64,000 nt of DNA from Cyclobacterium sp. 1_MG-2023 (GCF_030546805.1 NZ_JAUOPC010000006.1:248001-312000), one strand, 5' to 3'. Positions 17,686 through 26,800 are shown, counted from the first letter of the stretch. Program-made: numbers and translations. Notes: generated by a model from the letters alone, not told the origin.

Positions 17686-17772
17686 ATGGGTTTTGAATTA
17701 GGTTGAGCTTATTATAACGATTATAAGGGAACTAATCAAACATCTAGTTTTTTTATAAATCCTAACAAAACA

Positions 17773-17810
17773 AAACCCCCTTCCCTACTCAATAGTAAGG
17801 AAGGGGGTTT
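17773..17810 (-). terminator. strong rho-independent terminator of the ThuA gene
   Basis: A 17-bp stem with one mismatch (AAACCCCCTTCC at 17773-17784 pairing with GGAAGGGGGTTT at 17799-17810) closes on a CAAT loop. Read on the minus strand the hairpin is followed by a T-rich tract, as expected for termination of the gene ending at 17855. Confidence 0.85.
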
Positions 17811-17854
17811 ATTATGCGCTTATAGTTGCTGAAGGTCGGATTTATTTGAAAGGC

Positions 17855-18625
17855 CTATAAAGGTTTGCCCAATGCCGCATACCAAATGCCACCATAGAGA
17901 TGCTTTAAGAAATCAGCGTCTTCAAAAGCTTCTTCCACATGTCCCAATCCGGTATAAAATATTCTGCCACCATCGTATTCATGGTACCAGGAAATAGGGT
18001 GTACAGCACCCATACCCATTTTTTTACCATTTCTTTGCCCTACATCATAGGAGCTTTCATCTAGTTGTAAGAGTATATTTACTTTGTTGTTAAAGTTTTT
18101 ATACTCATACCATTCATCTGTCCAAAGCCACTTGTCATTGAGGTGGTAGGTGGCAGGATGGTCTCCATTCATTACCTTTATCCTGGCGGTTTGTTGATGT
18201 GGATGATGGTTGAATTGGCCTCCAATTAGTTTTGTATACCAAGGCCAGTCGTATTCAGTATCAGTGGCGCTGTGTACTCCTACTACGCCTTTTCCACTTT
18301 TAACAAAGCGTTCAAAGGCTGCTTTTTCTTCTGCATTAAAGATGGTTCCGGTGGTGCTCATCATAATGATGACATCGTATTTTTCAAGGTTTTTATCATT
18401 GACCAAACTTGCATCTTCAGTAGCATAGATGGCAAAGCGATGCTTTTTTGCTAACTTTTTTATGGCCGCTACTCCTTCAGGAATTGACTGATGCCTAAAA
18501 CCAGAAGTCTTGCTAATAACTAAAGCTCTGAATTGTTGGGCTTGGCTAAGCGAGGATAAGGAGAAAACGAAGAGGCTGGTAATCAGTAATGAATATATTT
18601 TGGATTTGTTGATAAGGCTTTTCAT
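17855..18625 (-). CDS. exported ThuA-domain protein
   Basis: The 256-residue protein carries a signal peptide (ends near SQAQQ) and a single ThuA domain. Typical segments are LVISKTSGFRHQSIPEG, the DVIIMMSTTG stretch, KGVVGVHSATDTEYDWPWY and a C-terminal GRIFYTGLGH. ThuA is a class-I glutamine-amidotransferase-like fold linked to trehalose and other sugar utilisation; its reaction is not firmly known. Bacteroidota that degrade polysaccharides have many copies. It is the last gene of a minus-strand run. Confidence 0.88.
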   Translation of the reverse strand: MKSLINKSKIYSLLITSLFVFSLSSLSQAQQFRALVISKTSGFRHQSIPEGVAAIKKLAKKHRFAIYATEDASLVNDKNLEKYDVIIMMSTTGTIFNAEEKAAFERFVKSGKGVVGVHSATDTEYDWPWYTKLIGGQFNHHPHQQTARIKVMNGDHPATYHLNDKWLWTDEWYEYKNFNNKVNILLQLDESSYDVGQRNGKKMGMGAVHPISWYHEYDGGRIFYTGLGHVEEAFEDADFLKHLYGGIWYAALGKPL

Positions 18626-18664
18626 AGGTTATGGAGTTTAAAATTAGGAACGATAATAGCATTT

Positions 18665-19441
18665 TTATTTAACAATATCGAATTTCTCTCCGGCAATCTT
18701 TCTGCTGTAGGCATTAAAATGCCACCATTCGGACCCAATGCCTTTGAAACCTGCTTCCGTCATTATTTCCCTAAGTAATTGCCTGTTTTCAACTTGTTTT
18801 TGGTTAATTTTTCCTTCTTTGAGCATTTGTTCCTCCCGATCAGGATAGGCCGGGTATCCAAAAAAATCAAAATCTGTGCCCATATCCAAGGCTTCTCCAT
18901 TACTGCTTTTGGCTAGGGTAAGGTCCACCGCTACACCAAAGTTGTGTAAACTACCTTTTTGTGGGTTGGCTACATACAGTGGCTTGATGCTATCTGGTTT
19001 ATCCAATTCATCCCATAGGATTTGTTGAACAGATTGAGGCCTAACTCCATCATAGATTAGAAATGTAAGTGAAGGGTGGGATTTTTGTAAGGCATTGTGG
19101 GCCATTATTAACATTTCAATCACTTCTGGTTGCAAATAGCAATTTGTGAGTTCTCCATACACATCCTTACCAAAGAAGTTGTTATTAGTAGAATACCTGA
19201 GATCTACATATATCCCTGGAATTTCTTTTTGTACATTTAATAGGCCCGCTTTGATAAGGCGATGTTCTAATTCTCCTACAAAAGGAATGCTGTCTTTTTG
19301 AAAAGGGTCAGCTTTTAAGCTGTCTATGGATTCTATTTTTGGGAGGCTCATTTTTGCGCTTTGCTCACTTGTTTCATTTTTGCCTTTCCCACAAGCCATT
19401 AGGCTCAATGCTATTATTCCGCTCGTAATGGTTTTTATCAT
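18665..19441 (-). CDS. M15-family D-Ala-D-Ala dipeptidase, lipoprotein
   Basis: The 258-residue protein has a lipobox (SLMAC) and a zinc-peptidase domain of the VanX/DdpX type. Ligand-bearing motifs are visible: YDGVRPQSVQ (substrate Arg), SLHNFGVAVDLTL (His and Asp ligands) and EWWHFNAY (catalytic Glu and His). It should cleave D-Ala-D-Ala in the periplasm for peptidoglycan recycling; no vancomycin-resistance genes are nearby. It overlaps the upstream SDR gene by four bases, and the two are translationally coupled. Confidence 0.9.
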   Translation of the reverse strand: MIKTITSGIIALSLMACGKGKNETSEQSAKMSLPKIESIDSLKADPFQKDSIPFVGELEHRLIKAGLLNVQKEIPGIYVDLRYSTNNNFFGKDVYGELTNCYLQPEVIEMLIMAHNALQKSHPSLTFLIYDGVRPQSVQQILWDELDKPDSIKPLYVANPQKGSLHNFGVAVDLTLAKSSNGEALDMGTDFDFFGYPAYPDREEQMLKEGKINQKQVENRQLLREIMTEAGFKGIGSEWWHFNAYSRKIAGEKFDIVK

Positions 19442-20196
19442 TCCTCTTTGTGCAATAGGGTGGTGCTGGCTTGAGCAGTGGGCAATACAATTACGTCTGC
19501 CAATACAACATGAGGAGGTCTTGTTACGGCAAACCTTACGACATCAGCTATATCTTCAGCTTTGAGAGGGGTAAAACCCTTGTACACATTTGCAGCTTTA
19601 TTTTCATCACCTTTGAATCGTACCTTAGAGAATTCGGTATCCACCAATCCTGGATTGATTGCCATTACTTTTATTCCGTATGGATTTAGATCTAAGCGCA
19701 TGCCTTTGGTAATGGCATCTACTGCATGTTTGGAACCACAGTAAACGTTGCCCTTGGGATATACTTCTTTACCTGCAGTGGAGCCTATATTGATGATCTG
19801 CCCTTGTTTTCTTTCCACCATTCCAGGGATGATCTTTTTAGAAACATAGAGCAAGCCTTTTACATTAATGTCCATCATGGCATCCCAGTCATCTTCGCTG
19901 CCATCTTGAATAAAGTCCAGTCCGTGGGCATTGCCTGCATTATTGATCAAAACGGCTATATTTTTCCATTTATCAGGCAAAGAATCAATGGCCTCATAGA
20001 CGGCTTTTTTATCCCTCACATCAAAAACCAAATAATGGTAGGCAGTATCTTTTGGAAGTAAATCTTTTAATTCTTTCAATCTTTCTTCTCTTCGACCACA
20101 AGCGATGATGGCGAAGCCTTCCTCAGCCAGGTATTTGACACAAGCTTTTCCTATGCCCGAGCTTGCTCCGGTAATAAATGCAATTTTCTTTTCCAT
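19438..20196 (-). CDS. short-chain dehydrogenase/reductase (YdfG-like)
   Basis: The 252-residue protein has the classical SDR pattern: TGASSGIG at 9-16, the NNAG motif, and the catalytic YCGSK in which Tyr and Lys are spaced by three residues. The sequence resembles YdfG-type 3-hydroxy-acid or serine dehydrogenases that use NADP; the arginine pair GRREERL after beta-2 supports NADP preference. Substrate is unknown. It overlaps the M15 gene start by four bases. Confidence 0.9.
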   Translation of the reverse strand: MEKKIAFITGASSGIGKACVKYLAEEGFAIIACGRREERLKELKDLLPKDTAYHYLVFDVRDKKAVYEAIDSLPDKWKNIAVLINNAGNAHGLDFIQDGSEDDWDAMMDINVKGLLYVSKKIIPGMVERKQGQIINIGSTAGKEVYPKGNVYCGSKHAVDAITKGMRLDLNPYGIKVMAINPGLVDTEFSKVRFKGDENKAANVYKGFTPLKAEDIADVVRFAVTRPPHVVLADVIVLPTAQASTTLLHKEE

Positions 20197-20230
20197 TAGG
20201 GAAGATAAAATTTTTCCCCTAAGATTAAAA

Positions 20231-20258
20231 ATGAAAAGGCCTGCAATGCAATTGCCTT
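20231..20258 (-). terminator. weak hairpin after porT
   Basis: On the minus strand, AAGGC and GCCTT form a short stem followed by TTTTC and a further T-rich tract. It lies right at the porT stop codon, before the SDR gene. It may partly separate the two genes. Confidence 0.35.
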
Positions 20259-21036
20259 ACTGAAAATTTAAATAGATGGTGATTGATTTTCTCTTGATGG
20301 ATGAGATGGCTCCTGTCATTCGTTCATCCGAATATCCTTCTTGGTACAAATTCATTAAGCCATGCGAAAAGCGGATTTCCGGAGAAAATTTAAAAAATTT
20401 GAAATAAAGGTCGAATCCCATACCCATTTCCAAAGCCACATCGGTTCCTTTTAATGCAACCGGGTCTTCATTGGCTTCTTCTTGATTTTTGGTTCTAAAC
20501 TGTCCGTTTAACCCTCCAATAAAAAACATTCGCGTATTGTTAAAACGTTGGGATTTGTATTTGAGCAATAGGGGAATTTCCACAAGCGTTTCTTCCGTAA
20601 GTAGAGGAACAGCATTTATTCCCACTCCATTGATAGCATCCGGATCATCCGTAAAAAGCTGTAGCTCGGTACGGTATTCATAAAACCCAACTTTAGGGGT
20701 AAACATCAGGTTAAATTGATCGTGTAATCTGGCTGTTACCAAAAAACCCAAAGCAAAGCCGGGAGAAAAACTCGGCATTATTGCTCTAACCTTATCAAGA
20801 TTGGGATAATCTGGGTTGAGAAAATTGTCTGCATACTTAATTCTTAGCGAACTGTTATGTGCCGCAAGGAAAAAGCCATAAGAAAGTGGTTCATTATCAC
20901 TTCCTGATGGATTAAAAATAAAACTCTTTTGCTGCGCTTTTACCAAATTGTTTTGGAAAAAGAGTAGTGCTAAAGAAACAAGAATTACTTTATACCAACG
21001 TATATTGAACTTATGCCAAATGTGAGCGTTTTGCAT
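20257..21036 (-). CDS. porT: PorT-family outer-membrane beta-barrel protein (type IX secretion)
   Basis: The 259-residue protein has a signal peptide ending at VKAQQ and alternating beta-strand segments ending in aromatic YLNFQ, as expected for a small outer-membrane barrel. PorT (SprT) is required for type IX secretion and gliding. In many Bacteroidota it lies directly after ubiE and near engB, which is exactly the layout here. No other start codon exists before the signal peptide, so the gene must begin at 21036 and overlap ubiE by 52 bp. Identification rests on barrel features and synteny. Confidence 0.75.
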   Translation of the reverse strand: MQNAHIWHKFNIRWYKVILVSLALLFFQNNLVKAQQKSFIFNPSGSDNEPLSYGFFLAAHNSSLRIKYADNFLNPDYPNLDKVRAIMPSFSPGFALGFLVTARLHDQFNLMFTPKVGFYEYRTELQLFTDDPDAINGVGINAVPLLTEETLVEIPLLLKYKSQRFNNTRMFFIGGLNGQFRTKNQEEANEDPVALKGTDVALEMGMGFDLYFKFFKFSPEIRFSHGLMNLYQEGYSDERMTGAISSIKRKSITIYLNFQ

Positions 21037-21707
21037 TGCGTTTTTTTGAAACCTACCCTTTCAAGAATATTGATAAAATCATTGCCATCAGGAAAAGCCT
21101 TTACCGATTCGGGCAAATAGGTATAGGCTGAATTATCTTTTGAGACGATTTTACCAATTTGAGGTAAAATATATTTAAAATAAAAGGAATAAGCTTGTTT
21201 CATCGGGAATTTTTTTGGTGAAGAAAATTCCAAAATCACTGTTTTTCCCCCTGGTTTTAATACTCGGTACATATCTGCCAATCCTTTTTCAAGGTTTTCG
21301 AAGTTTCTAACCCCAAATGAAACGATGACAGCGTCAAACTTATTTTCCTCAAACAGTAACTTTTCTGAATCTCCCATTTGTAATTCAATAAGGTGATCCA
21401 GTTTTTTTTGCTTCATTTTTTTGCGTCCTTCATTGAGCATTCCTTCAGAGATATCTACACCGATAATCTTTTCAGGCTTTAATGCCAAGGCTTCTATTGC
21501 GAAGTCACCGGTACCGGTGGCAATATCTAAAATTAACTTTGGCTTATCTTCCTGCAACATTTTTATGGCTTTCTTTCGCCAGATAATGTCTATGCCCAGG
21601 CTAAGAACATGGTTTAGCAAATCGTAATTTTTGCTAATGTTATTGAACATGTTGGCAACTTGTTGCTTCTTGCCTTCTTTTTGATTTTTGTATGGAACTA
21701 CTGACAT
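20985..21707 (-). CDS. ubiE: demethylmenaquinone / ubiquinone methyltransferase UbiE (MenG)
   Basis: The 240-residue SAM-dependent enzyme methylates demethylmenaquinone to menaquinone in the last step of quinone synthesis; Bacteroidota use menaquinone. Characteristic segments are VANMFNNISKNYDLLNHVLS, the SAM motif LDIATGTGDFAIE, and RVLKPGGKTVILEFS. The length is normal. It is first in the minus-strand run leading to porT and is divergent from engB, 98 bp away or 116 bp to the engB ATG. Confidence 0.96.
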   Translation of the reverse strand: MSVVPYKNQKEGKKQQVANMFNNISKNYDLLNHVLSLGIDIIWRKKAIKMLQEDKPKLILDIATGTGDFAIEALALKPEKIIGVDISEGMLNEGRKKMKQKKLDHLIELQMGDSEKLLFEENKFDAVIVSFGVRNFENLEKGLADMYRVLKPGGKTVILEFSSPKKFPMKQAYSFYFKYILPQIGKIVSKDNSAYTYLPESVKAFPDGNDFINILERVGFKKTQCKTLTFGISSIYVGIK

Positions 21708-21775
21708 GGCTTCTTATTTCAATACAATATTACTAAGTAAACTTGAGCAATGGAAAATTGTTAATGAATTAATGG

Positions 21776-21808
21776 TTTGGAGACCTTTCAGGAATTTACT
21801 TACCTTTG
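21776..21808 (+). promoter_or_regulatory. Bacteroidota-type promoter of engB
   Basis: TTTG at 21776-21779 and TACCTTTG at 21801-21808, separated by 21 bp, match the -33/-7 consensus TTTG...TAnnTTTG of the Bacteroidota primary sigma factor. It decides the engB start, because a possible upstream TTG codon lies inside the -7 element. Confidence 0.65.
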
Positions 21809-21823
21809 CAAGAAAAAAGAGCC

Positions 21824-22429
21824 ATGTTGAAGAATGCACGCTTTTTAATGAGTAATTCAGACCATACAAAGTGCCCGGCACCCAACAAGCCGGAGTTTGC
21901 TTTTATTGGTAGATCTAATGTTGGAAAAAGCTCGCTTATTAACATGCTTACCAATCACAAGCACTTGGCCAAAACCTCGGGAAAACCGGGTAAAACCCAG
22001 TTAATCAATCATTTTGAAATTGATTCTCGCTGGTTCATGGTCGATCTTCCGGGATATGGGTTTGCCAAAGCGAATAAAAAACTGAAGGCCGAGTGGAACA
22101 AGATGATTCGCAATTACCTTACCGAAAGGGAAAACTTGGTATCTGTATTTGTTTTGATCGACAGCCGACTCAACCCGCAACCTATAGACATAGAATTTAT
22201 TACTTGGTGTGGTCAGTTGGAATTGCCGGTTACATTGATTTTTACCAAAGCGGACAAACAATCCCAATCGAAAACAGCAGACAATGTGCACCGTTTTCTT
22301 GATGAGATGGAAAAAATGTTTGTAGAAGCACCGGAGTTTTTCGTCACCTCTGCCATGACAAGCGTAGGCAGAGAAGAGTTAACCCAATTTATAGAAGAAA
22401 ACGTTTCGGAATATTATGAGGAGGGGTGA
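21824..22429 (+). CDS. engB: ribosome-biogenesis GTPase EngB (YsxC/YihA)
   Basis: EngB is an essential small GTPase needed for assembly of the large ribosomal subunit. The 201-residue protein has G1 GRSNVGKSS, G3 DLPGYGFA, G4 TKAD and G5 TSA. I place the start at ATG 21824: the in-frame TTG at 21806 lies within the promoter -7 element and cannot be translated from that promoter. The next gene has its own promoter after a short gap. Confidence 0.95.
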   Translation: MLKNARFLMSNSDHTKCPAPNKPEFAFIGRSNVGKSSLINMLTNHKHLAKTSGKPGKTQLINHFEIDSRWFMVDLPGYGFAKANKKLKAEWNKMIRNYLTERENLVSVFVLIDSRLNPQPIDIEFITWCGQLELPVTLIFTKADKQSQSKTADNVHRFLDEMEKMFVEAPEFFVTSAMTSVGREELTQFIEENVSEYYEEG

Positions 22430-22456
22430 ACACCCCGATCTTTCTCGAGATAATCA

Positions 22457-22464
22457 TATATTTG
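22457..22464 (+). promoter_or_regulatory. -7 element of the DUF5606 gene
   Basis: TATATTTG matches TAnnTTTG and lies 23 bp before the ATG at 22488. It argues that translation starts there and not at an upstream in-frame ATG at 22416 that overlaps engB. Confidence 0.5.
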
Positions 22465-22487
22465 CAGCCAATAAAAAAATAACTATC

Positions 22488-22925
22488 ATGGAATTTAAAG
22501 ACATTGCCACTGTTTCTGGAAAACCAGGTTTATATAAAGTATTGAAGCCCAGTAGAAGTGGGGTTATCCTTGAATCTTTGGATGATAAAAAGGGTAAATT
22601 AGTAGTAGGCGCCGCACAGCGAGTTTCTTTATTGAGTGAAATATCCATTTATACCCTTACAGAGGAAGGCGCTTCTCCATTACAGGATATTATGGTAAAA
22701 ATTGAAAAAGAATTTCAAGGTGATACTGGTCTAGAAGGAGCTGACAAAGAAGAATACCAGGCATTTATGAAACATATTCTGCCTGAATTTGATGAAGATC
22801 GGGTTTATGCTTCTGATGTTAAGAAATTAATTAATTGGTACCATATTATTCGAGCCCAATGTCCGGAGGTTTTGGAAGAAGAAACAGGGGAGGAAGGCAA
22901 CAAAACTGAGGAAGAAGAAAAATAA
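22488..22925 (+). CDS. DUF5606-family protein of unknown function
   Basis: The 145-residue protein starts MEFKDIATVSGKPGLYKVL, a pattern I recognise as the DUF5606 family of Bacteroidota. A small beta-rich N-terminal part (about 1-60) is followed by a helical section and an acidic tail ending in a run of Glu and Lys. The role is unknown. It follows engB and is followed after five bases by another small gene, so the two are probably co-transcribed. Confidence 0.75.
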   Translation: MEFKDIATVSGKPGLYKVLKPSRSGVILESLDDKKGKLVVGAAQRVSLLSEISIYTLTEEGASPLQDIMVKIEKEFQGDTGLEGADKEEYQAFMKHILPEFDEDRVYASDVKKLINWYHIIRAQCPEVLEEETGEEGNKTEEEEK

Positions 22926-22930
22926 TATGC

Positions 22931-23251
22931 ATGAATTCATCCATTGATAATTCAAGCCTTATCAAGACAGTTGCAGTAGATTTAAAAGATTTACTGCAAC
23001 TGCCTATAATTCCGGAAGAAATTGACAGGGAAGGCTTGGCAAGAGTCATTGAGCCGGTGGTTGCTCACCTACTCAATCAAGAATTTGAAAGATTTCTCCA
23101 GCTATGTTATCGCTTTGACCTTGGTGAAGGGAAAGTGCAGGAAATATTAAATACCTGCCCTCCGGAAGAAATATCATTTCAAATGTCACTTGCAATTATT
23201 GATCGCCAAATGTTAAAGGTGCACTTTCGCAGGAAATACAGTGAGCAGTAG
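22931..23251 (+). CDS. small cytoplasmic protein of unknown function
   Basis: The 106-residue protein is soluble and probably all helical. It begins five bases after the DUF5606 stop. I do not recognise the family. The operon position beside engB and the DUF5606 gene is its only functional clue. Confidence 0.6.
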   Translation: MNSSIDNSSLIKTVAVDLKDLLQLPIIPEEIDREGLARVIEPVVAHLLNQEFERFLQLCYRFDLGEGKVQEILNTCPPEEISFQMSLAIIDRQMLKVHFRRKYSEQ

Positions 23252-23287
23252 TTGGCCTTTATTATCCTTCAGACTTCTTTTTATAGA

Positions 23288-24304
23288 TCAGTTATTCAAA
23301 ACCTCCTCTAATTTTTTTACCATGTTGGTAGACCCGATGTAAAAAGGGGTCCGTTGGTGTAAACTTTCCGGTTGAATATCTAAAATTCTATTTTTACCAT
23401 CAGAGGCCATCCCACCTACTTGTTCAGCAATGAATGCCAATGCATTTGCTTCATAAATCAACCTTATCTTACCTTTTTTGGCTTGATTGGTCGCAGGGTA
23501 GAGATAAATTCCGCCTTTAAGTAAATTTCTATGAAAATCAGCCACCAAGCTTCCGATATACCTTGCCGAAGCTCCCTGACGTTTGCAACTTTCTAAATAA
23601 GAAAGAATATTTGGGTTAATCATCGGAGTAAGTCCTTCATTCATGGTGAAAATATTACCATCTTCAGGCATTTTCATGTCAGGATGTGAAAGAAAAAACT
23701 CACCTAAGGAACGTTCATAAGTAAATCCATTGGCACCGTTTCCCGTGGAATATACCAGCATGGTGGAAGAACCATACAGCACATAGCCTGCCGCAACTTG
23801 CTCTCGACCTTTTTGCAATACATCCACTTCTTGTATAGGAGATCCTGAAGGAGTAACCCGCCTGTAAATAGAAAAAACAGTACCAATAGAAACGTTTACA
23901 TCTATGTTAGAAGAGCCGTCCAAGGGGTCTATGGCGACTACGTATTTGCCTTTGCTATTTTGCAAATCAATCACCAAATCCTCTTCCTCAGAGACTATGG
24001 CACAAACTTCACCTCCTTTGGTAAGGGCTCTGGTGAAACGAACATCAGCTATTACATCCAGTTTTTGCTGTTCTTCGCCCTGAACGTTGATCTGTCCGAA
24101 AGCTCCGGTTACATCCGACAAACCGGCTCTGCTTATTTCTCTGGAAACTATTTTTGCTGCCAAGGCAATGTCTCTCAATAATTGGGACAATTCTCCCGAG
24201 GCGAATGGAAAATCCTCTTGTTTGCTTTTGATAAATCTATCCAAAGTAACCCCAACATTATATGCCAGGTTCTGGGTATCTTGTTTGTAAGGCTGTGTCT
24301 TCAT
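23288..24304 (-). CDS. fbp: class 1 fructose-1,6-bisphosphatase
   Basis: This gluconeogenic enzyme hydrolyses fructose-1,6-bisphosphate to fructose-6-phosphate. The 338-residue protein contains the metal-binding motif [20 protein letters not shown] in its middle and the ending region QVGGMASDG. Length and start ([11 protein letters not shown]) fit class 1 enzymes. It is divergent from aspartate kinase, with 54 bp between them, so their promoters must overlap. Confidence 0.96.
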   Translation of the reverse strand: MKTQPYKQDTQNLAYNVGVTLDRFIKSKQEDFPFASGELSQLLRDIALAAKIVSREISRAGLSDVTGAFGQINVQGEEQQKLDVIADVRFTRALTKGGEVCAIVSEEEDLVIDLQNSKGKYVVAIDPLDGSSNIDVNVSIGTVFSIYRRVTPSGSPIQEVDVLQKGREQVAAGYVLYGSSTMLVYSTGNGANGFTYERSLGEFFLSHPDMKMPEDGNIFTMNEGLTPMINPNILSYLESCKRQGASARYIGSLVADFHRNLLKGGIYLYPATNQAKKGKIRLIYEANALAFIAEQVGGMASDGKNRILDIQPESLHQRTPFYIGSTNMVKKLEEVLNN

Positions 24305-24358
24305 ACCTTTGAAGTTAATAGATTATCGTTAAAAAATTACTTTTTCCTTTCTATTTTC

Positions 24359-25627
24359 ATGATACAACCTTTGGTTTATAAATTTGGTGGTGCGTCCATA
24401 AAAGACGCCAAAGCAATTCAACGAATTGCACAATTACTCAAAAGTCGATGGGTAAACAATTTGGTTATAGTTGTTTCTGCAGCCGGTAAAACGACTGATC
24501 GACTAGAAGAGTTAATAAGCCTATCCTTTGATAATAAGGAATTTAATGGGCCATTGATGGACTTAATGGAGTATCATTTGGACCTATGCAAGGGTTTGTT
24601 TGAGGAGGGCCATCCCATCTATTCAAGGGTAGAAAATCATTTTGCTCAATTACACCGAGCCTTAGAGAATCATGCCATAAAAGAAAATCAATCATTTTTT
24701 TATGACCAGATCATTGGCTATGGGGAATTGATTTCCACTAGGATAATTCAAGAATACCTATGCCTGGTTGGCTGTTCATGTCTGTGGCAGGATGCACGAG
24801 AGTTGATTAGTACTGATTCCCATACCAAAATGGCTAAGGTTGATTGGGCGCTAACCATGCAGCACTGTAGAAAAGCACTTATTCCAAAGCTCGAAACTTT
24901 TCCTGTGGTCACCCAAGGTTTTATTGGAAAGGATCTTCAAGGAAACACCACTACCCTTGGCAGAGAAGGTTCAGATTTTACTGCCGCCATTTTAGGGGTT
25001 AGCCTTGGTGCTTCTTCAGTTACCATTTGGAAAGATGTAGCGGGTATCTTGAATGGTGACCCTGACCTCTTTCCTGATGCGGTCAAATTTGAATACCTTG
25101 ATTTTGAAGAAGCGGCCGAGATGACTTATTATGGAGCCAGTGTGATTCATCCAAAGACCATAAAACCTTTAAGTAAGCATGGAATTTCACTTTATGTGCA
25201 ATCATTTTTAGACCCTGACAAGCCGGGTACAGTCATAGGTCCTTTTGGGCAAGCCCCAAGAATTCCAATTACTATAATTAAAAATAATTTGAGCCTTATT
25301 GAACTTAGAATAAGGGACCTATCCATGTTGGGGGGGTTTCATTTTGATTATATTTATGATGTGGCAGATGATATCAATGCAGAAATTCAATTGATTCAAA
25401 GTGCTGCTGCCCATATAAATATCGTCATCAATGCAATTTCACTGACTGATGAACAAATTACCAAAGCCTTCAGGGATATTTTTCACGTAAGAATAAATAG
25501 AGGTCTTAAACTGATTACTGTTAAGAACCCAACTGTTGCTGAGCTGGATCATTACCGAAGGTTGGAGGCCGATTTAATTCTCGAACAAAGGAGCCTCGAT
25601 TTGGTGCAGTGGTTGTTTGAAAGTTAA
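24359..25627 (+). CDS. lysC: aspartate kinase
   Basis: It phosphorylates aspartate in the first step of lysine, threonine and methionine synthesis. The 422-residue protein starts with VYKFGGASI, the ATP/Asp-binding motif, and contains the conserved TTLGREGSDFTAA and the VIHPKTIKPL segment. A C-terminal regulatory part (about 290-422) is short and resembles one ACT repeat, less than the usual two. I place the start at ATG 24359; the open frame extends into fbp but that N-terminal extension is not homologous. Confidence 0.88.
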   Translation: MIQPLVYKFGGASIKDAKAIQRIAQLLKSRWVNNLVIVVSAAGKTTDRLEELISLSFDNKEFNGPLMDLMEYHLDLCKGLFEEGHPIYSRVENHFAQLHRALENHAIKENQSFFYDQIIGYGELISTRIIQEYLCLVGCSCLWQDARELISTDSHTKMAKVDWALTMQHCRKALIPKLETFPVVTQGFIGKDLQGNTTTLGREGSDFTAAILGVSLGASSVTIWKDVAGILNGDPDLFPDAVKFEYLDFEEAAEMTYYGASVIHPKTIKPLSKHGISLYVQSFLDPDKPGTVIGPFGQAPRIPITIIKNNLSLIELRIRDLSMLGGFHFDYIYDVADDINAEIQLIQSAAAHINIVINAISLTDEQITKAFRDIFHVRINRGLKLITVKNPTVAELDHYRRLEADLILEQRSLDLVQWLFES

Positions 25628-25676
25628 TGTTCCATAAAGCGCTATGGCGAAGGGATAGAAAGAAATGCCGGATTAA

Positions 25677-26168
25677 TTACTTTTTAGTTAATTCGGGATG
25701 ATTTTTTTCAAGTGCTTCTATGAAACCTTCCAAAGAGCTGTCGAGGATTTCATAAACCTTCTGAAATCCGTCTACACCTCCGTAATAGGGATCCGGGACT
25801 TCACTAAAGGCTGCATTTTTTTGGAATGATCGCATCAAAAACAGATTTTTAGCTGATGTTTTGTGCTGGTCTGCCGCTTTTTTAATGTTCGAAAGATTGG
25901 AATCATCCATCGCAATGAGGTAATCAAAATCCCTGAAATCTGTCCGATTAAGCTGTCTTCCACGGTGACATATTTTGATGCCGTTTTTTGAAGCTGAGGC
26001 CATGGTCCTCTCATCAGGCAATTCTCCTATGTGATAATCTGAGGTTCCACAGCTATCACAACTAAGAAAATTCTCATAACCTTTTTCTTTGATTTTATGA
26101 TTGAAAAGCGCTTCGGCCAAGGGTGAGCGGCAAATGTTACCTAAGCATATAAACAATACTTTTATCAT
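25677..26168 (-). CDS. low-molecular-weight protein tyrosine phosphatase
   Basis: The 163-residue protein has the CX5R loop CLGNICRS (C8, R14) and a general-acid aspartate in DPYYGG, both diagnostic of the family. It could dephosphorylate tyrosine kinases of exopolysaccharide export, but no such genes are near. It is convergent with lysC, 49 bp apart. Confidence 0.92.
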   Translation of the reverse strand: MIKVLFICLGNICRSPLAEALFNHKIKEKGYENFLSCDSCGTSDYHIGELPDERTMASASKNGIKICHRGRQLNRTDFRDFDYLIAMDDSNLSNIKKAADQHKTSAKNLFLMRSFQKNAAFSEVPDPYYGGVDGFQKVYEILDSSLEGFIEALEKNHPELTKK

Positions 26169-26291
26169 AAAACAATCAGTTTCTGCGATTTGTCTGCTTT
26201 CAGCAGGGTTTAATAGGAAATGGTTAGATTATTAAAAGGTTAAATTACGGAAATCAATGCATTATACATATGAATTTCATAAAATTTTACC

Positions 26292-26299
26292 TACATTTG
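26292..26299 (+). promoter_or_regulatory. -7 promoter element of the Fur/PerR gene
   Basis: TACATTTG matches TAnnTTTG and lies 38 bp before the start codon at 26338. No clear TTTG is seen at -33, consistent with a regulated promoter. A 14-codon frame (26304-26348) begins just downstream and overlaps the gene start. Confidence 0.5.
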
Positions 26300-26337
26300 C
26301 ACAATGAATCCTAAACAGGAATTATTCCTATCTAAAA

Positions 26338-26751
26338 ATGAATGTTGATAGACTAAAAGAGAAGATTACTTCAAAGGGCATGAAATTTACACACCAGCGA
26401 TTGGTGATTTATCGCTCTTTATGTAATTCTCAAGATCATCCTACTGCTGAGATGGTTTACAATCAGATTACTGAAGAGAATCCAAGTATCTCAATGGGTA
26501 CTGTTTACAAGACTTTAGAAAGCTTTGTAAACGCCGGTATTCTGCAAAAGTTTAGAGACGATCAGGGTCTGATGCGTTTTGATCCGGTGATGGAGACGCA
26601 CAGCCATCTGTATTGTAATGACAGCAGTGACATTCGTGATTATAAAAATCCTGATTTGGAAGAGTTGCTACATGCTTTTTTTAAAGAGAACCAAATTGAT
26701 GGTTTTGAAGTTGAAGAAGTATCGTTGGTAATTAAGGGAAAAACAAAATAA
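26338..26751 (+). CDS. Fur-family regulator, PerR-like
   Basis: The 137-residue protein contains the Fur winged helix (about 10-80) and a metal site that aligns with the PerR ligands: H34, D82, H88, H90 and D101. PerR uses this site to sense peroxide by histidine oxidation. The structural zinc site of most Fur proteins is missing: only C93 remains of the first CxxC, and the C-terminal pair is absent. It precedes a peroxiredoxin gene by 49 bp, which fits peroxide-stress control. Confidence 0.85.
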   Translation: MNVDRLKEKITSKGMKFTHQRLVIYRSLCNSQDHPTAEMVYNQITEENPSISMGTVYKTLESFVNAGILQKFRDDQGLMRFDPVMETHSHLYCNDSSDIRDYKNPDLEELLHAFFKENQIDGFEVEEVSLVIKGKTK

Positions 26752-26800
26752 ATTTCTTTTAATATCATTAAATTATCTATAAACAATTAAATTTTATTTT

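Noticed and set aside
22423-22436. GGGTG/CACCC palindrome at the engB stop
   Set aside because: The loop would be only two bases and no T-run follows; probably chance.
24182-24358. N-terminal extension of aspartate kinase overlapping fbp
   Set aside because: The kinase domain begins at ATG 24359; the extension is antisense to fbp and unlike any kinase.
25632-25647. CCATA/TATGG hairpin after aspartate kinase
   Set aside because: Five-base stem with no T-run; too weak to call a terminator.
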